64,000 nucleotides of DNA from Phyllobacterium myrsinacearum (GCF_002980555.1 NZ_PVBT01000010.1:151256-215255), one strand, 5' to 3'; positions 8,218 to 16,712 are shown, counted from the first letter of the stretch. Notes: generated from the sequence alone by a model not told the origin. Numbers and translations are program-made.

Positions 8218-8682
8218 TCAGGCGGCGTTGGAAGCCGGCTGCGCCGTCAGCAATTCATAGATAAGGGTCGCATCATGGGCGGTGCGCAGTTTGGCAATCC
8301 GCTCGGGATCGCGCAGCATGCGGGCAATCCGCGACAAGGCCTTCAGATGATCGGCGCCAGCATTCTCCGGCGCCAGCAGAAGAAAAACAATATCAACGGG
8401 CTGATCGTCCAGCGCTTCGAAATCCACGGGGGTTTCGAGCTGCGCAAAGACCCCGGTGATGCGTTTGACGCTGTTGATCTTGCCATGCGGAATGGCAATG
8501 CCATTGCCAACGCCAGTCGAACCAAGGCGTTCGCGCTGCAGGACGGTGTCGAACACCTCCCGCTCCGTCAAACCGGTCAAGGCGGCAGCCTTCTCCGACA
8601 TGATCTGCAAAAGCTGCTTTTTGGAATTGACTTTCAATGCGGGCAGGACAGCGTCGGGCTGAATGAGGTCACCCAGATCCAT
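8218..8682 (-). CDS. ptsN: PTS IIA-like nitrogen regulatory protein EIIA-Ntr
   Basis: Terminal phosphoacceptor of the PTS-Ntr regulatory phosphorelay, 154 residues, a single cytoplasmic EIIA (fructose/mannitol type) domain. The phosphorylated His is His66 in GIAIPHGK, and the flanking ERLGSTGVGNG is conserved. In rhizobia EIIA-Ntr links nitrogen and carbon status to potassium transport, succinate use and ABC transporter activity. It is the last gene of the rpoN-hpf-ptsN order. A perfect 12-bp hairpin separates it from hpf, and a strong terminator follows. Length and motifs are typical; nothing is missing. Confidence 0.95.
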   Translation of the reverse strand: MDLGDLIQPDAVLPALKVNSKKQLLQIMSEKAAALTGLTEREVFDTVLQRERLGSTGVGNGIAIPHGKINSVKRITGVFAQLETPVDFEALDDQPVDIVFLLLAPENAGADHLKALSRIARMLRDPERIAKLRTAHDATLIYELLTAQPASNAA

Positions 8683-8700
8683 TATTCTCTTCCTTCCTGT

Positions 8701-8732
8701 TACCGTCCGCGCTTTTGGGGGCGCGGACGGTA
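8701..8732 (-). promoter_or_regulatory. Perfect 12-bp hairpin between hpf and ptsN
   Basis: TACCGTCCGCGC (8701-8712) pairs perfectly with GCGCGGACGGTA (8721-8732) around an 8-nt loop. No T-tract follows on the minus strand, so it looks like an mRNA-processing or stabilising stem, or a partial terminator, between hpf and ptsN. Confidence 0.6.
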
Positions 8733-8745
8733 GTTCAAATTTCGC

Positions 8746-9339
8746 CTAAGACCCGGCGCCGTTCTGACCGGCCACGGCCGATGGATCGATCCAGCCGATG
8801 TTGCCGTCAGCGCGGCGGTATACGATATTCACCTGCGTACTGCCAGAGTTGCGGAAGACAACCACTGGACTATCTTTCAGATCGAGCTCAACCACAGCGG
8901 ATGCGACACTCATGCTCCTGAGCGCCATCGATGTCTCGGCCACGATTGTCGGCGCGTAATCCTCCGGAATATCCTCATCTTCATCCGGTACAGGGGCTAC
9001 GACCCGGTAGGAAATATCGTCGAAAACACCGTTCGAGCCGGGCGCCTGATGCGATTTCAGACGCCGCTTGTAACGGCGAAGGCGCTTGTCCACGCGTTCT
9101 CCGGCTGCATCAAAAGCAAGCTGAGGATCCTGTGCCTCGCCCGCCGCCTGCAGCACCGTGCCGGTATCGAGACGGATCAGGCAATCGGCGATAAAGCGCG
9201 ACCCCTGTTTCTCCACTGTGACGTGGCCTGTATATCCGCCATCGAAATACTTGGTCACCATCTCACCGATCCGTTCGTCAATGCGAATGCGGAAAGCGTC
9301 ACCAATGTCCATATGTTTCCCAGATACACGCAGACTCAT
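8746..9339 (-). CDS. hpf: Ribosome hibernation promoting factor, long form
   Basis: Long HPF that binds the 30S subunit and promotes 100S ribosome dimers in stationary phase, 197 residues. The N-terminal HPF/YfiA domain (about 1-110) starts MSLRVSGKHMDIGDAFR and includes the basic stretch RVDKRLRRYKRRLKSH. A linker of about 25 residues with an acidic patch (DEDEDIPED) leads to the C-terminal dimerisation domain (about 140-190: PVVVFRNSGSTQVNIVYRRADGNIGWIDP). The two-domain form is the usual one outside enterobacteria. It lies between rpoN and ptsN, the classical rpoN-operon order, with GAGG ahead of the ATG. Confidence 0.93.
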   Translation of the reverse strand: MSLRVSGKHMDIGDAFRIRIDERIGEMVTKYFDGGYTGHVTVEKQGSRFIADCLIRLDTGTVLQAAGEAQDPQLAFDAAGERVDKRLRRYKRRLKSHQAPGSNGVFDDISYRVVAPVPDEDEDIPEDYAPTIVAETSMALRSMSVASAVVELDLKDSPVVVFRNSGSTQVNIVYRRADGNIGWIDPSAVAGQNGAGS

Positions 9340-9545
9340 GATACCTCACCTTCGTTGTGACTTTTCATTGCCCGAGCCAATCTACACTGTTGTTGAGAGA
9401 CGAGCAAAGACATCCCGCACATTCCATGCGAGCGATCCATCACATTTCACTTTCTGATTCTTCATCTCCAAAGGCGCGCTTTCGCTTCAATCGATGCAAA
9501 TTACCGGCGCTTCACTCTCCCTTGACCAAGCTTCTATGGCCCGGT

Positions 9546-11201
9546 TCATTTACCCACTCGCCCGGATTCTACACCTGTGCGCCGGATGAATCCAGAGTTT
9601 CCGTCGCCCTTGCGAGCAGAAGCCTCCGCTTTTTTCTCCCGGCGCCTTTGCACTGAGGACGCGATGTTCATCGCCTCGCGGTACTTGGCGACGGTGCGCC
9701 GTGCAATATCAACGCCCTGGCCCTTCAAAAGATCCACGATCGTGTCATCCGATAAAACATCGTCCGGCTTTTCATTGTCGATCAGCAGCTTGATCTGATG
9801 CCGTACAGACTGCGAAGAGTGCTGCTCGCCACCTTCGGTGGCCGAAATCGCCGCGTTGAAAAAATAGCGCAACTCGAACACACCGCGCTTCGTCAGCATG
9901 TATTTGTTGGCGGTGACGCGGCTGACGGTCGATTCGTGCATGCCGATGGCGTCGGCCACATTCCTTAAATTGAGCGGTTTCAGATGGGCGACGCCGAGCT
10001 GCAGGAACTCCGCCTGCTGGCGCACGATTTCCGTCGCCACCTTCAGGATCGTCTGGGCGCGCTGATCCAGGCTGCGCGTCAGCCAGTTGGCGTTTTGCAG
10101 GCATTCGCTGAGAAACCCCTTTTCGGCGGGGGATGCCGTTACCTTTGCAATGGTCGCATAATAGATGTTGTTGACGAGGACCCGCGGCAGCGCATCCGGA
10201 TTAAGCTCGATATTCCACGTCCCGTCCGGCGCCCTATCGACATGCACGTCCGGGATGATGCTGTCGGCCACACCCGAGGAGAAGGCCGTTCCGGGCTTTG
10301 GATCAAGCAGGCGAATCTCCTGCAGCATATCGAGAAGATCGGTATCGCCGACGCGGCACAGCTTTCTCAGGCTCTGAAAATCACGCTTCGCCAGGAGCTC
10401 CAGATTCTGCAGAAGCATCGCCATTGCCGGATCAAGCCGGTCTTTCGCGCGCAGCTGCAGAGCCAGGCATTCAGCCAGATCACGGGCAAACAGGCCCGCC
10501 GGTTCGAACGTCTGCAACACGGCAATCAGCCTCCCGATATGGGCCGTATCGGTGCCAAGCCGCGTGGCAATCTCATCAGCATCGACGCGCAGATAGCCCA
10601 TCTCGTCGAGATGATCGGCAAGCTCCGCGGCAATCAGGCGGTCCGCGGCATTTTCGAAGGCGAAAATGATCTGCTCGCCGACATGATCGCGCAGCGTCAA
10701 TGGCGATGCGGTCACCTGTTCAAGATTGAAGCCCTCGCCGCCGGTCGACACATAGCCATCGCCCGAGGAAGACTTCCATTGCGAGGCAAGATCGCCGGCA
10801 ATGAAGTCATGCGTTCCCGGATCGTCCGGGAAAATGTTTTCCAGCGAGCTGTCGAACGTCTCGGACATGGAGCCGGAACTGGTCGACTCGCCGCTGACAA
10901 GCCAATGGTCGTTCTGTTCATTGCCGCCCGAATCGTCCGGGCCGTCATCAATGCCGGCATTGCGAGGGAAATCGCCACCATCCACCGGCCCGCGCCCATC
11001 GGAAATATCCCTGCCCTCAAAGGAAAAACCGTCTCCCGACGCTTCGTCGCGTTCCAGCAGCGGATTCTTTTCTATCTCCTGTTCGATGAATTGCTCAAGT
11101 TCGACATGGGACAATTGCAGCAGCCGAATCGACTGCATGAGCAGCGGCGTCATCACCAGAGACTGGGTTTGTCTCAAATCGAGTTTTGGCGACAGGGCCA
11201 T
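9546..11201 (-). CDS. rpoN: RNA polymerase sigma-54 factor
   Basis: Alternative sigma factor for -24/-12 promoters, which drive nitrogen assimilation, dicarboxylate transport and related genes with enhancer-binding activators; 551 residues. The Gln/Leu-rich activator-interaction region I is at residues 1-50 (LDLRQTQSLVMTPLLMQSIR). An acidic, low-complexity region II follows (about 55-140). The core-binding region spans about 150-350, and a helix-turn-helix lies near ADAIGMHESTVSRV. The RpoN box ARRTVAKYRE is at about 499-508. The C-terminal basic tail after the box (RRREKKAEASARKGD) is longer than in E. coli. It lies downstream of lptB with a 13-bp perfect palindrome in the gap. Confidence 0.97.
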   Translation of the reverse strand: MALSPKLDLRQTQSLVMTPLLMQSIRLLQLSHVELEQFIEQEIEKNPLLERDEASGDGFSFEGRDISDGRGPVDGGDFPRNAGIDDGPDDSGGNEQNDHWLVSGESTSSGSMSETFDSSLENIFPDDPGTHDFIAGDLASQWKSSSGDGYVSTGGEGFNLEQVTASPLTLRDHVGEQIIFAFENAADRLIAAELADHLDEMGYLRVDADEIATRLGTDTAHIGRLIAVLQTFEPAGLFARDLAECLALQLRAKDRLDPAMAMLLQNLELLAKRDFQSLRKLCRVGDTDLLDMLQEIRLLDPKPGTAFSSGVADSIIPDVHVDRAPDGTWNIELNPDALPRVLVNNIYYATIAKVTASPAEKGFLSECLQNANWLTRSLDQRAQTILKVATEIVRQQAEFLQLGVAHLKPLNLRNVADAIGMHESTVSRVTANKYMLTKRGVFELRYFFNAAISATEGGEQHSSQSVRHQIKLLIDNEKPDDVLSDDTIVDLLKGQGVDIARRTVAKYREAMNIASSVQRRREKKAEASARKGDGNSGFIRRTGVESGRVGK

Positions 11202-11332
11202 GGTGAACGCGGGTACTCCTGTACGAAATTCTTCTCAATGTACAGAAATGGCCCAATCCTTGCTTGTCAATTCCAGCAGGGCAAAAAACGACTCTTTTGG
11301 GCAAGATTCATCTGGATTGAACGGAGGGAAAG

Positions 11333-11362
11333 CAATTTCTGGCAAAAACTTGCCAGAAATTG
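11333..11362. promoter_or_regulatory. Perfect 13-bp palindrome between lptB and rpoN
   Basis: CAATTTCTGGCAA (11333-11345), spacer AAAC, TTGCCAGAAATTG (11350-11362). It begins seven bases after the lptB stop and about 130 bases ahead of rpoN. It is AT-rich at its base and has no T-tract, so a protein-binding site or an mRNA stem is as likely as a terminator. Confidence 0.6.
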
Positions 11363-11368
11363 ACAAAA

Positions 11369-12250
11369 TCACAGTTTGAACTGGTCACCGAGGTAGAGAC
11401 GCCGGACATCCGGATTGGCAATAATCTCGTCCGGACGGCCGTGGGTCAGGACCTGCCCTGCATGAATGATGTAGGCGCGATCGATCAGCTTCAGCGTTTC
11501 GCGCACATTGTGGTCCGTGATCAGCACGCCGATGCCGCGGCTGGTCAGATGACGGACGAGCTGCTGGATGTCGGAGACCGCAATGGGATCAACGCCGGCA
11601 AACGGTTCGTCGAGCAGCATGAAATTGGGCCGCGAGGCCAAAGCCCGGGCAATTTCCAGCCGTCGGCGTTCACCGCCGGAGAGCGAAAGCGCCGGAGCCT
11701 TGCGCAGATGGGCGATATGGAATTCTTCCAGGAGGGAATCGAGTTCCTGCGCCCGTGCGGTGCGGTCCTTCTCGACCACTTCGAGCACGGCCTTGATGTT
11801 GTTTTCCACGGACAGGCCGCGGAAAATCGACGCTTCCTGTGGCAGATAGCCGATGCCGAGGCGCGAGCGGCGATACATCGGCATCGTCGTCACGTCAAAG
11901 CCATCGATTTCGATATTGCCCTTGTCGACCGGCACCAGGCCGGTGACCATGTAGAAACAGGTGGTCTTGCCGGCACCGTTGGGGCCGAGAATACCAACCG
12001 CCTCGCCGGCGCGCACGCCGAAGGAAACGCCATTGACCACCTGGCGGCCATTATAGCTCTTGGTGATACCGCGGGCGACCAGCGTGCCTTTCATCCGGTC
12101 CGTTGCCAACGGGTCGGCGGCGCGCATCTCCTGCGAAATGCGCGCGTCTGGCGACGTGGGAGTCTTGGTGGATCGACGGGAAAACAGGGACACGTATACC
12201 GCCGGCCTAGTTCTTCGGAGCGCTCTTTGGCGCAACAACGATAGAGACAC
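11369..12250 (-). CDS. lptB: LPS export ABC transporter ATP-binding protein
   Basis: ATPase of the LptB2FG complex that extracts lipopolysaccharide from the inner membrane. Walker A is GPNGAGKTT, the signature LSGGERRR, and Walker B MLLDEPFAGVDP. The text VVNGVSFGVRAGEAVGILGPNG and YLPQEASIFRGLSVENN are diagnostic of LptB. From the GTG at 12250 the product is 293 residues and overlaps lptA by 44 bases. The first 40-52 residues are not family-like, so the true start may be ATG 12127 or ATG 12094. It follows lptC and lptA on the same strand and precedes rpoN, the standard alphaproteobacterial order. Confidence 0.93.
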   Translation of the reverse strand: MSLSLLRQRALRRTRPAVYVSLFSRRSTKTPTSPDARISQEMRAADPLATDRMKGTLVARGITKSYNGRQVVNGVSFGVRAGEAVGILGPNGAGKTTCFYMVTGLVPVDKGNIEIDGFDVTTMPMYRRSRLGIGYLPQEASIFRGLSVENNIKAVLEVVEKDRTARAQELDSLLEEFHIAHLRKAPALSLSGGERRRLEIARALASRPNFMLLDEPFAGVDPIAVSDIQQLVRHLTSRGIGVLITDHNVRETLKLIDRAYIIHAGQVLTHGRPDEIIANPDVRRLYLGDQFKL

Positions 12251-12842
12251 GGCCTGTCTGTCCGTTCTTGCAGCTTTCCAGCTGTGCCTGGCCGCTCTTC
12301 ATCTGGACAGTCAGCTTGCAGCCAACACCAACATTATCGCCCTGCGAGAGAACAACCTTGCTGCCGGTCAGGACCAGAACCTGCGTCTTCATGTCGAAGG
12401 TACCGTGGTCGCCGGTGGCAACCTGATCTTCGGACTTTACGTAAACCTTGTCGTTGACCTCGATGTGGTCGATGTCCTGGGCGCCTGCCCCGGCAGGTCC
12501 GGCTGACTTGGCCTCCGTTTTGGCAGCGGCCTTGTCGGCGGCTTTTTCCGCGTCGGTCTTTTCCGGCTTCTTGACGTAGTAGACGATCATGGAACCCGCC
12601 TTCATCAGCGTCGTTCCCTGGGTGACCGTTACATTGCCGGTGAAGGTGGCGGTTCCCACATCGTTATGCACGTCGAGGCGATCGGAATCGATCTGAATGG
12701 GCTGATCACTCGACAGTTTCATGCCGTTGTTCAGGGCGCCGGCCTTGCTCGCATCCTGCGCTGCGACAGGACCAATCATGGAGGATGCCCAAATACCCAA
12801 TGCAACAGTCGAAATGCTGATCAGTCTTGTCCCGCGCGACAT
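12207..12842 (-). CDS. lptA: LPS transport periplasmic bridge protein LptA
   Basis: Periplasmic OstA-like protein that polymerises into the beta-jellyroll bridge carrying LPS to the outer membrane, 211 residues. A Sec signal peptide ends near residue 28 (GPVAAQ). The OstA core is in two parts (DQPIQIDSDRLDVHNDVGTATFTGNV and KVYVKSEDQVATGDHGTFD), with the motif VLTGSKVVLSQGDN. A low-complexity insert rich in Ala, Lys and Glu (about residues 90-120) interrupts the jellyroll; such inserts are common in rhizobial LptA. It lies between lptC and lptB and overlaps lptB if the upstream lptB start is used. Confidence 0.92.
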   Translation of the reverse strand: MSRGTRLISISTVALGIWASSMIGPVAAQDASKAGALNNGMKLSSDQPIQIDSDRLDVHNDVGTATFTGNVTVTQGTTLMKAGSMIVYYVKKPEKTDAEKAADKAAAKTEAKSAGPAGAGAQDIDHIEVNDKVYVKSEDQVATGDHGTFDMKTQVLVLTGSKVVLSQGDNVGVGCKLTVQMKSGQAQLESCKNGQTGRVSIVVAPKSAPKN

Positions 12843-12886
12843 TGTCTCAATCTCCTAAATCCGGGATATCCCCACCTGGCCGGCAA

Positions 12887-13624
12887 TCACTGCGGTGATT
12901 TGGCTTCGTTGCGACCTTCATGCAGCTTTGCGGGCTGAATGACAAGCCTGACACCCTTTTCAAAGACCATTACTTTGCCACTCTGAGTAATTTTCATACT
13001 GTCTGCGACGATACTGGCGCTGCTATTCTCGATCCTGACCGGCTGATCGCTCGATACCGAATTTTCTTGTATATTGATATCCGCAGATTTCAACTGTGCT
13101 TTCATGCCGTCCGAGGTTGTCAGCGTTATGTCATTGTCCAGCTTCAACTGACGGTTGGCATTGTCGTAAAGGCCGCCCTTGGCTTTGACCTGCGCCCGCA
13201 GATCCTGGCCAACCGGAATTTCCGCGCTGATGTTCTCCAGCGTGATCAGCGAGCTGTTGCCGACATCCTGCAATGCCCGTTCCGCACTCATCTTGTAGGG
13301 GAGCTTATCCTTGGTAAAGCCGTCCAGCTTGGGATTGGTCATGACCAGCTTGCCATCCTGAATGCCGGCACTGTCCAACGTGATATTGCTCGGGATGTTC
13401 GTCGTGGAGAAAAACGTGAACCACGAGAAAACCGCAGCACCGATGACGGCGACGGCAGGCAGGGCAAATTTCATGAAGCGCACGCGCCGCGAATGGCGTT
13501 CCGCTGCGCGAAAAACGTGCGAATCCTTCTCGGTGGCAGAAAATTGCCGCGCAACTTCCGCATGCTGCGCAGCAGCCGCTGTTGCATCACCGTTTGGATG
13601 CGAATGTTTCAATTCAATGGACAT
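12887..13624 (-). CDS. lptC: LPS export protein LptC
   Basis: Single-pass inner-membrane protein that hands LPS from LptB2FG to LptA, 245 residues. A cytoplasmic N-terminus of about 52 residues is followed by one transmembrane helix (FALPAVAVIGAAVFSWFTFF, about 53-72) and a periplasmic LptC-type beta-jellyroll domain (about 85-235), with repeated GGLYDNANRQLKLDNDI-like strands. The cytoplasmic N-terminus is longer than in E. coli, as is usual in this order. It is the first gene of the lptC-lptA-lptB-rpoN run; the 249-bp gap upstream holds nested inverted repeats and separates it from the divergent sppA. Confidence 0.9.
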   Translation of the reverse strand: MSIELKHSHPNGDATAAAAQHAEVARQFSATEKDSHVFRAAERHSRRVRFMKFALPAVAVIGAAVFSWFTFFSTTNIPSNITLDSAGIQDGKLVMTNPKLDGFTKDKLPYKMSAERALQDVGNSSLITLENISAEIPVGQDLRAQVKAKGGLYDNANRQLKLDNDITLTTSDGMKAQLKSADINIQENSVSSDQPVRIENSSASIVADSMKITQSGKVMVFEKGVRLVIQPAKLHEGRNEAKSPQ

Positions 13625-13704
13625 GTATTGGCTATGCTACCGATTACGATCTGTTGGCGCCCTGTTAGTTAAACGCCAATATGGTTATTTTTCGATGAAA
13701 TGAA

Positions 13705-13821
13705 CCAGAGCCCCTGGGACAAGTTGCATTTGACCGAACAAATATGCCGTCATCCCCCCATATACAAGGTGCAGTGCCGATTGCCTATATGGGGGTCATG
13801 TGTTGAAGCCCAGGGGTCTGG
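13705..13821. repeat. Nested inverted repeats between lptC and sppA
   Basis: Outer arms 13705-13718 and 13809-13821 pair over 13 bp with one bulged base (core CCCCTGGG / CCCAGGGG). Inner arms CCCCCATATA (13755-13764) and TATATGGGGG (13786-13795) are a perfect 10-bp dyad with a 21-bp centre. The whole covers 117 bp of the divergent promoter region. It could be operator sites or a small palindromic element. Confidence 0.5.
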
Positions 13822-13873
13822 ACTTCGTCTGAATGTTGCCGCAGAAGAATGCTTGCACTGAATTGGACAGGAA

Positions 13874-14872
13874 ATGGACGATACGATGGCAAACACAGCT
13901 GACGCAATCATCGACAGGCGGCGTCTCCGGCGCAAGCTGACGTTCTGGCGTATCCTTTCCCTTCTGGTTGTGGCGCTTGCCCTGATCGGGCTTTACGGAT
14001 TTCTCGCCGGTTCCGACCGTCTTTCCGGCAAAACCGCGGCGCATATTGCCAAGATCCGCGTCGAAGGCACGATTTTCGAGAACGACGAACTCATCAAGCG
14101 TCTGGGCGAGGTCGCCGATTCCACCGCGGTGAAAGGCGTTATTCTTTCGGTGGATTCACCCGGCGGCACCACGGCGGGCGGGGAAGCCATCTATGAGGCT
14201 GTGCGCAAGATTGCGATGAAAAAGCCTGTCGTTGCACAGGTTGGAACACTGGCAGCCTCGGCAGGCTACATGATTGCCAGCGGTTCAGACCATATTGTCG
14301 CACGCCAATCCTCCATCGTCGGGTCCATCGGCGTGCTGTTCCAGTATCCCGATATTTCGGAGCTGCTGACAAAGGTCGGCGTCAAGGTGGAAACCATCAA
14401 ATCCAGCCCGCTGAAGGCCGAACCGAACTTTTTCAACCCCGCCAGCGACGAAGCCAAAGCCATGATCCATCGCATGATCATGGATTCCTATGACTGGTTT
14501 GTCGGTATCGTTCAGGAACGGCGGAAATTCACCCGCGAACAGACGCTTGCCCTGGCGGATGGATCGGTTTTCACCGGCAGGCAGGCCCTGGCCAACAAAC
14601 TCATTGATGAACTTGGCGGGGAAGACAAGTCGATTGCCTGGCTGAAAACCAAGGGAATTGATGAGAAATTACCGGTCATTGAATGGAAACCCGCACAAAA
14701 GACAGCCTTCAGCTCGCTTCTGTCCCAATCCGCATTGAAAATGCTGGCACAATATCTCGGTATTCCGCAGGAAAGCACGGGGTTGCTGCGCGATTTGACC
14801 GGTGATCGCATCTTCCTTGACGGGCTCGTTTCTGTTTGGCACGTTGACGGCAGGCCGGTAGGGGCGCAATAG
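13874..14872 (+). CDS. sppA: Signal peptide peptidase SppA (S49 family)
   Basis: Membrane-anchored serine protease that degrades released signal peptides, 332 residues. The N-terminus is basic, with one transmembrane helix at about 30-50 (ILSLLVVALALIGLYGFLA). One S49 domain follows, with SVDSPGGTT, the nucleophile Ser in AASAGYMIASGSD and the general-base Lys in IKSSPLKAEPNFF. This is the short single-domain form typical of alphaproteobacteria, not the double-domain enzyme of E. coli. The start at 13874 has AGGA almost abutting it; ATG 13886 is a possible alternative. It is followed on the same strand by ihfB. Confidence 0.92.
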   Translation: MDDTMANTADAIIDRRRLRRKLTFWRILSLLVVALALIGLYGFLAGSDRLSGKTAAHIAKIRVEGTIFENDELIKRLGEVADSTAVKGVILSVDSPGGTTAGGEAIYEAVRKIAMKKPVVAQVGTLAASAGYMIASGSDHIVARQSSIVGSIGVLFQYPDISELLTKVGVKVETIKSSPLKAEPNFFNPASDEAKAMIHRMIMDSYDWFVGIVQERRKFTREQTLALADGSVFTGRQALANKLIDELGGEDKSIAWLKTKGIDEKLPVIEWKPAQKTAFSSLLSQSALKMLAQYLGIPQESTGLLRDLTGDRIFLDGLVSVWHVDGRPVGAQ

Positions 14873-14949
14873 AATATTTAAGCTTACAGGATCAGTGACA
14901 TAGTCATGATGGCCGTGTCGCTCGAACCTGAACCAGAAGGGATTATGCC

Positions 14950-15231
14950 GTGATCAAATCAGAGCTCGTCCAGATCATTGCCAACCGCAATCCGCACCTG
15001 TTTCAACGCGATGTCGAGAATATCGTCGGCGCCATTTTTGACGAGATCACCGACGCCCTTGCGGAAGGAAACCGGGTCGAGCTTCGGGGCTTCGGGGCTT
15101 TCTCGGTGAAAAACCGTCCCGCCCGCAGCGGCCGCAATCCCCGCACCGGCGACAGTGTCGAGGTCGAGGAAAAGTGGGTGCCATTTTTCAAGACCGGCAA
15201 GGAATTGCGCGACCGGCTGAACGCCGACTGA
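14950..15231 (+). CDS. ihfB: Integration host factor beta subunit
   Basis: Sequence-specific DNA-bending protein that pairs with IHF-alpha; it assists sigma-54 activators, recombination and nucleoid structure. At 93 residues it is a full-length HU/IHF fold with the arm [28 protein letters not shown]. The minor-groove-intercalating Pro lies in RNPRTG, and the conserved FGAFSV ends the core. The start is GTG 14950, with AAGGGA eight bases upstream. It is followed by lapA at a 69-bp spacing. The presence of rpoN in the same window fits the usual cooperation of IHF with sigma-54 promoters, but no target is visible here. Confidence 0.96.
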   Translation: MIKSELVQIIANRNPHLFQRDVENIVGAIFDEITDALAEGNRVELRGFGAFSVKNRPARSGRNPRTGDSVEVEEKWVPFFKTGKELRDRLNAD

Positions 15232-15300
15232 GCGCTGTCACAAGCCGGGGCGGCTTCATAGCCTGATGATACATGAAGTGCCGTTACCCTGGAGAGAGAT

Positions 15301-15630
15301 ATGATCAATCGCGTCGTTGTCGTCCTCATTCTCGTGCCGCTGGCAGTCATCCTGATTGCGTTGTCCGTGGCCAATCGCGGGCTGGTGACCTTTACGATTG
15401 ATCCGTTCAATCCGGGCAATCCCGGCCTCTCCTATGCCGCGCCCCTCTTCGTCTGGCTGTTTCTTGCCCTCTTCGTCGGGCTGATCCTTGGCAGTTTCGC
15501 CACCTGGATCAACCAGGGCAGGCACCGCAAGCTGGCACGCCAGCGCAAGCAGGAAACCGAGCTTCTGCGCATGGAGGCGCGGAAATCGGCAGCCACACAG
15601 TCCACTCCCAATCTCCCATCCCTGCATTAA
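15301..15630 (+). CDS. lapA: LapA-type inner membrane protein (DUF1049)
   Basis: Small membrane protein of 109 residues with two transmembrane helices (about residues 3-23 and 45-68) and a C-terminal cytoplasmic helix rich in Arg, Lys and Glu (HRKLARQRKQETELLRMEARK). This layout matches LapA (YciS), which in E. coli acts with LapB in assembly and quality control of LPS synthesis. The position directly after ihfB is conserved in many proteobacteria. Start ATG 15301 is preceded by GGAGAGAT. The loop between the helices contains a short FNPGNPG stretch. The function is by homology only. Confidence 0.75.
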   Translation: MINRVVVVLILVPLAVILIALSVANRGLVTFTIDPFNPGNPGLSYAAPLFVWLFLALFVGLILGSFATWINQGRHRKLARQRKQETELLRMEARKSAATQSTPNLPSLH

Positions 15631-15654
15631 GCGGCATATTTTCAAGGATTTGCA

Positions 15655-16629
15655 ATGAAACTGGTCTCTCCGGCTGATGTCGACGGGCTGCTGAACTGGC
15701 CGGACATGATCAACGCTATTGAAACGGCGTTCCGTCAGGGTGTTATCCAGCCGGTGCGCCACCATCACACGGTCGATCGCCCCGATGGCGCCGCATCGAC
15801 GCTTCTGCTGATGCCAGCCTGGTCGGATTTCGACGCGCTCGGCGATTCGTCGAAAGGCTATATGGGCGTCAAGATCGTCACGGTATCGCCTGACAATGGA
15901 GCCATTGCGAAACCGGCTGTCATGGGCGTCTATCTGCTGCTCGACGGCAAGACCGGGGAACCCAAGGCTCTCATCGATGGCCAGCGTTTGACCACATGGC
16001 GCACCGCAGGCGCGTCCGCTCTTGCCGCCCGCTATCTCGCCCGCGACGATGCCTCCAAACTCGTTATCCTCGGCGCCGGCGCGCTCTCGGGTTTCCTCGC
16101 CCGCGCGCACAGCGCCGTCAGGCCGATCCGCGAGATTTCCATCTGGAACCGCAACATCGACAATGCGCGCAAAGTAGCGGCGGACCTTGTTGCCGATGGC
16201 TTCAATGCCAAGGCCGTCACCGACAAGGACGCGGCCATCGCCGATGCCGACATTGTCGCCGCGGGCACACTTTCGACCGAACCGCTCATTCTTGGCAGAC
16301 ATCTGAAGAAGGGCGCCCATGTCGATCTCATCGGTGCCTTTACCCCCACCATGCGGGAAAGCGACGATGAGTGCGTCAAGCGCGCGCGGGTGTTTGTCGA
16401 CACCAGGGATGGTGCGCTGAAGGAAGGCGGCGATCTCGTCCAGCCAATCAAGGCAGGCGTGATCAGCGACAGCCACGTGATCGGCGACCTCTTCGATCTC
16501 ACCCGCGGAACGGTGAAAGGGCGCGAGTCGCCCGATGAAATCACCCTGTTCAAGTCGGTCGGTGCGGCGCTCGAAGACCTGGCCGGAGGCATTCTGATCT
16601 ATGAAAAGGCGATTGCAGCCTCTGCCTGA
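15655..16629 (+). CDS. Ornithine cyclodeaminase / mu-crystallin family protein
   Basis: NAD(P)-binding enzyme of the OCD/mu-crystallin superfamily, 324 residues, cytoplasmic. The Rossmann segment is LVILGAGALSGFLARAH (about 135-151); the glycines follow the GAG form seen in this family. The substrate region includes RTAGASALAARYLAR and DLIGAFTPTMRESDDE, with the conserved Asp. Members are ornithine cyclodeaminases, alanine dehydrogenases, or imine reductases such as pyrroline-2-carboxylate reductase; the choice cannot be made from sequence. It follows lapA by 24 bp and could be in the same transcript. A clear AAGGA lies ahead of the ATG. Confidence 0.82.
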   Translation: MKLVSPADVDGLLNWPDMINAIETAFRQGVIQPVRHHHTVDRPDGAASTLLLMPAWSDFDALGDSSKGYMGVKIVTVSPDNGAIAKPAVMGVYLLLDGKTGEPKALIDGQRLTTWRTAGASALAARYLARDDASKLVILGAGALSGFLARAHSAVRPIREISIWNRNIDNARKVAADLVADGFNAKAVTDKDAAIADADIVAAGTLSTEPLILGRHLKKGAHVDLIGAFTPTMRESDDECVKRARVFVDTRDGALKEGGDLVQPIKAGVISDSHVIGDLFDLTRGTVKGRESPDEITLFKSVGAALEDLAGGILIYEKAIAASA

Positions 16630-16712
16630 GTGTTTTTGCTTTCGCCTTTCCTCATCTTGGCATAGGAAACCACCATTGAACGATGGCCAAGGGCATATGA
16701 GGGCATAACGGT

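Noticed and set aside
11333-11362. Sigma-54 promoter inside the lptB-rpoN palindrome
   Set aside because: TGGC and TGC elements are present, but the GG-to-GC spacing is one base short on both strands, and sigma-54 promoters need strict spacing.
9984-11363. Open frame of 459 codons on the plus strand
   Set aside because: Antisense to rpoN and running into the lptB-rpoN palindrome; no recognisable domain.
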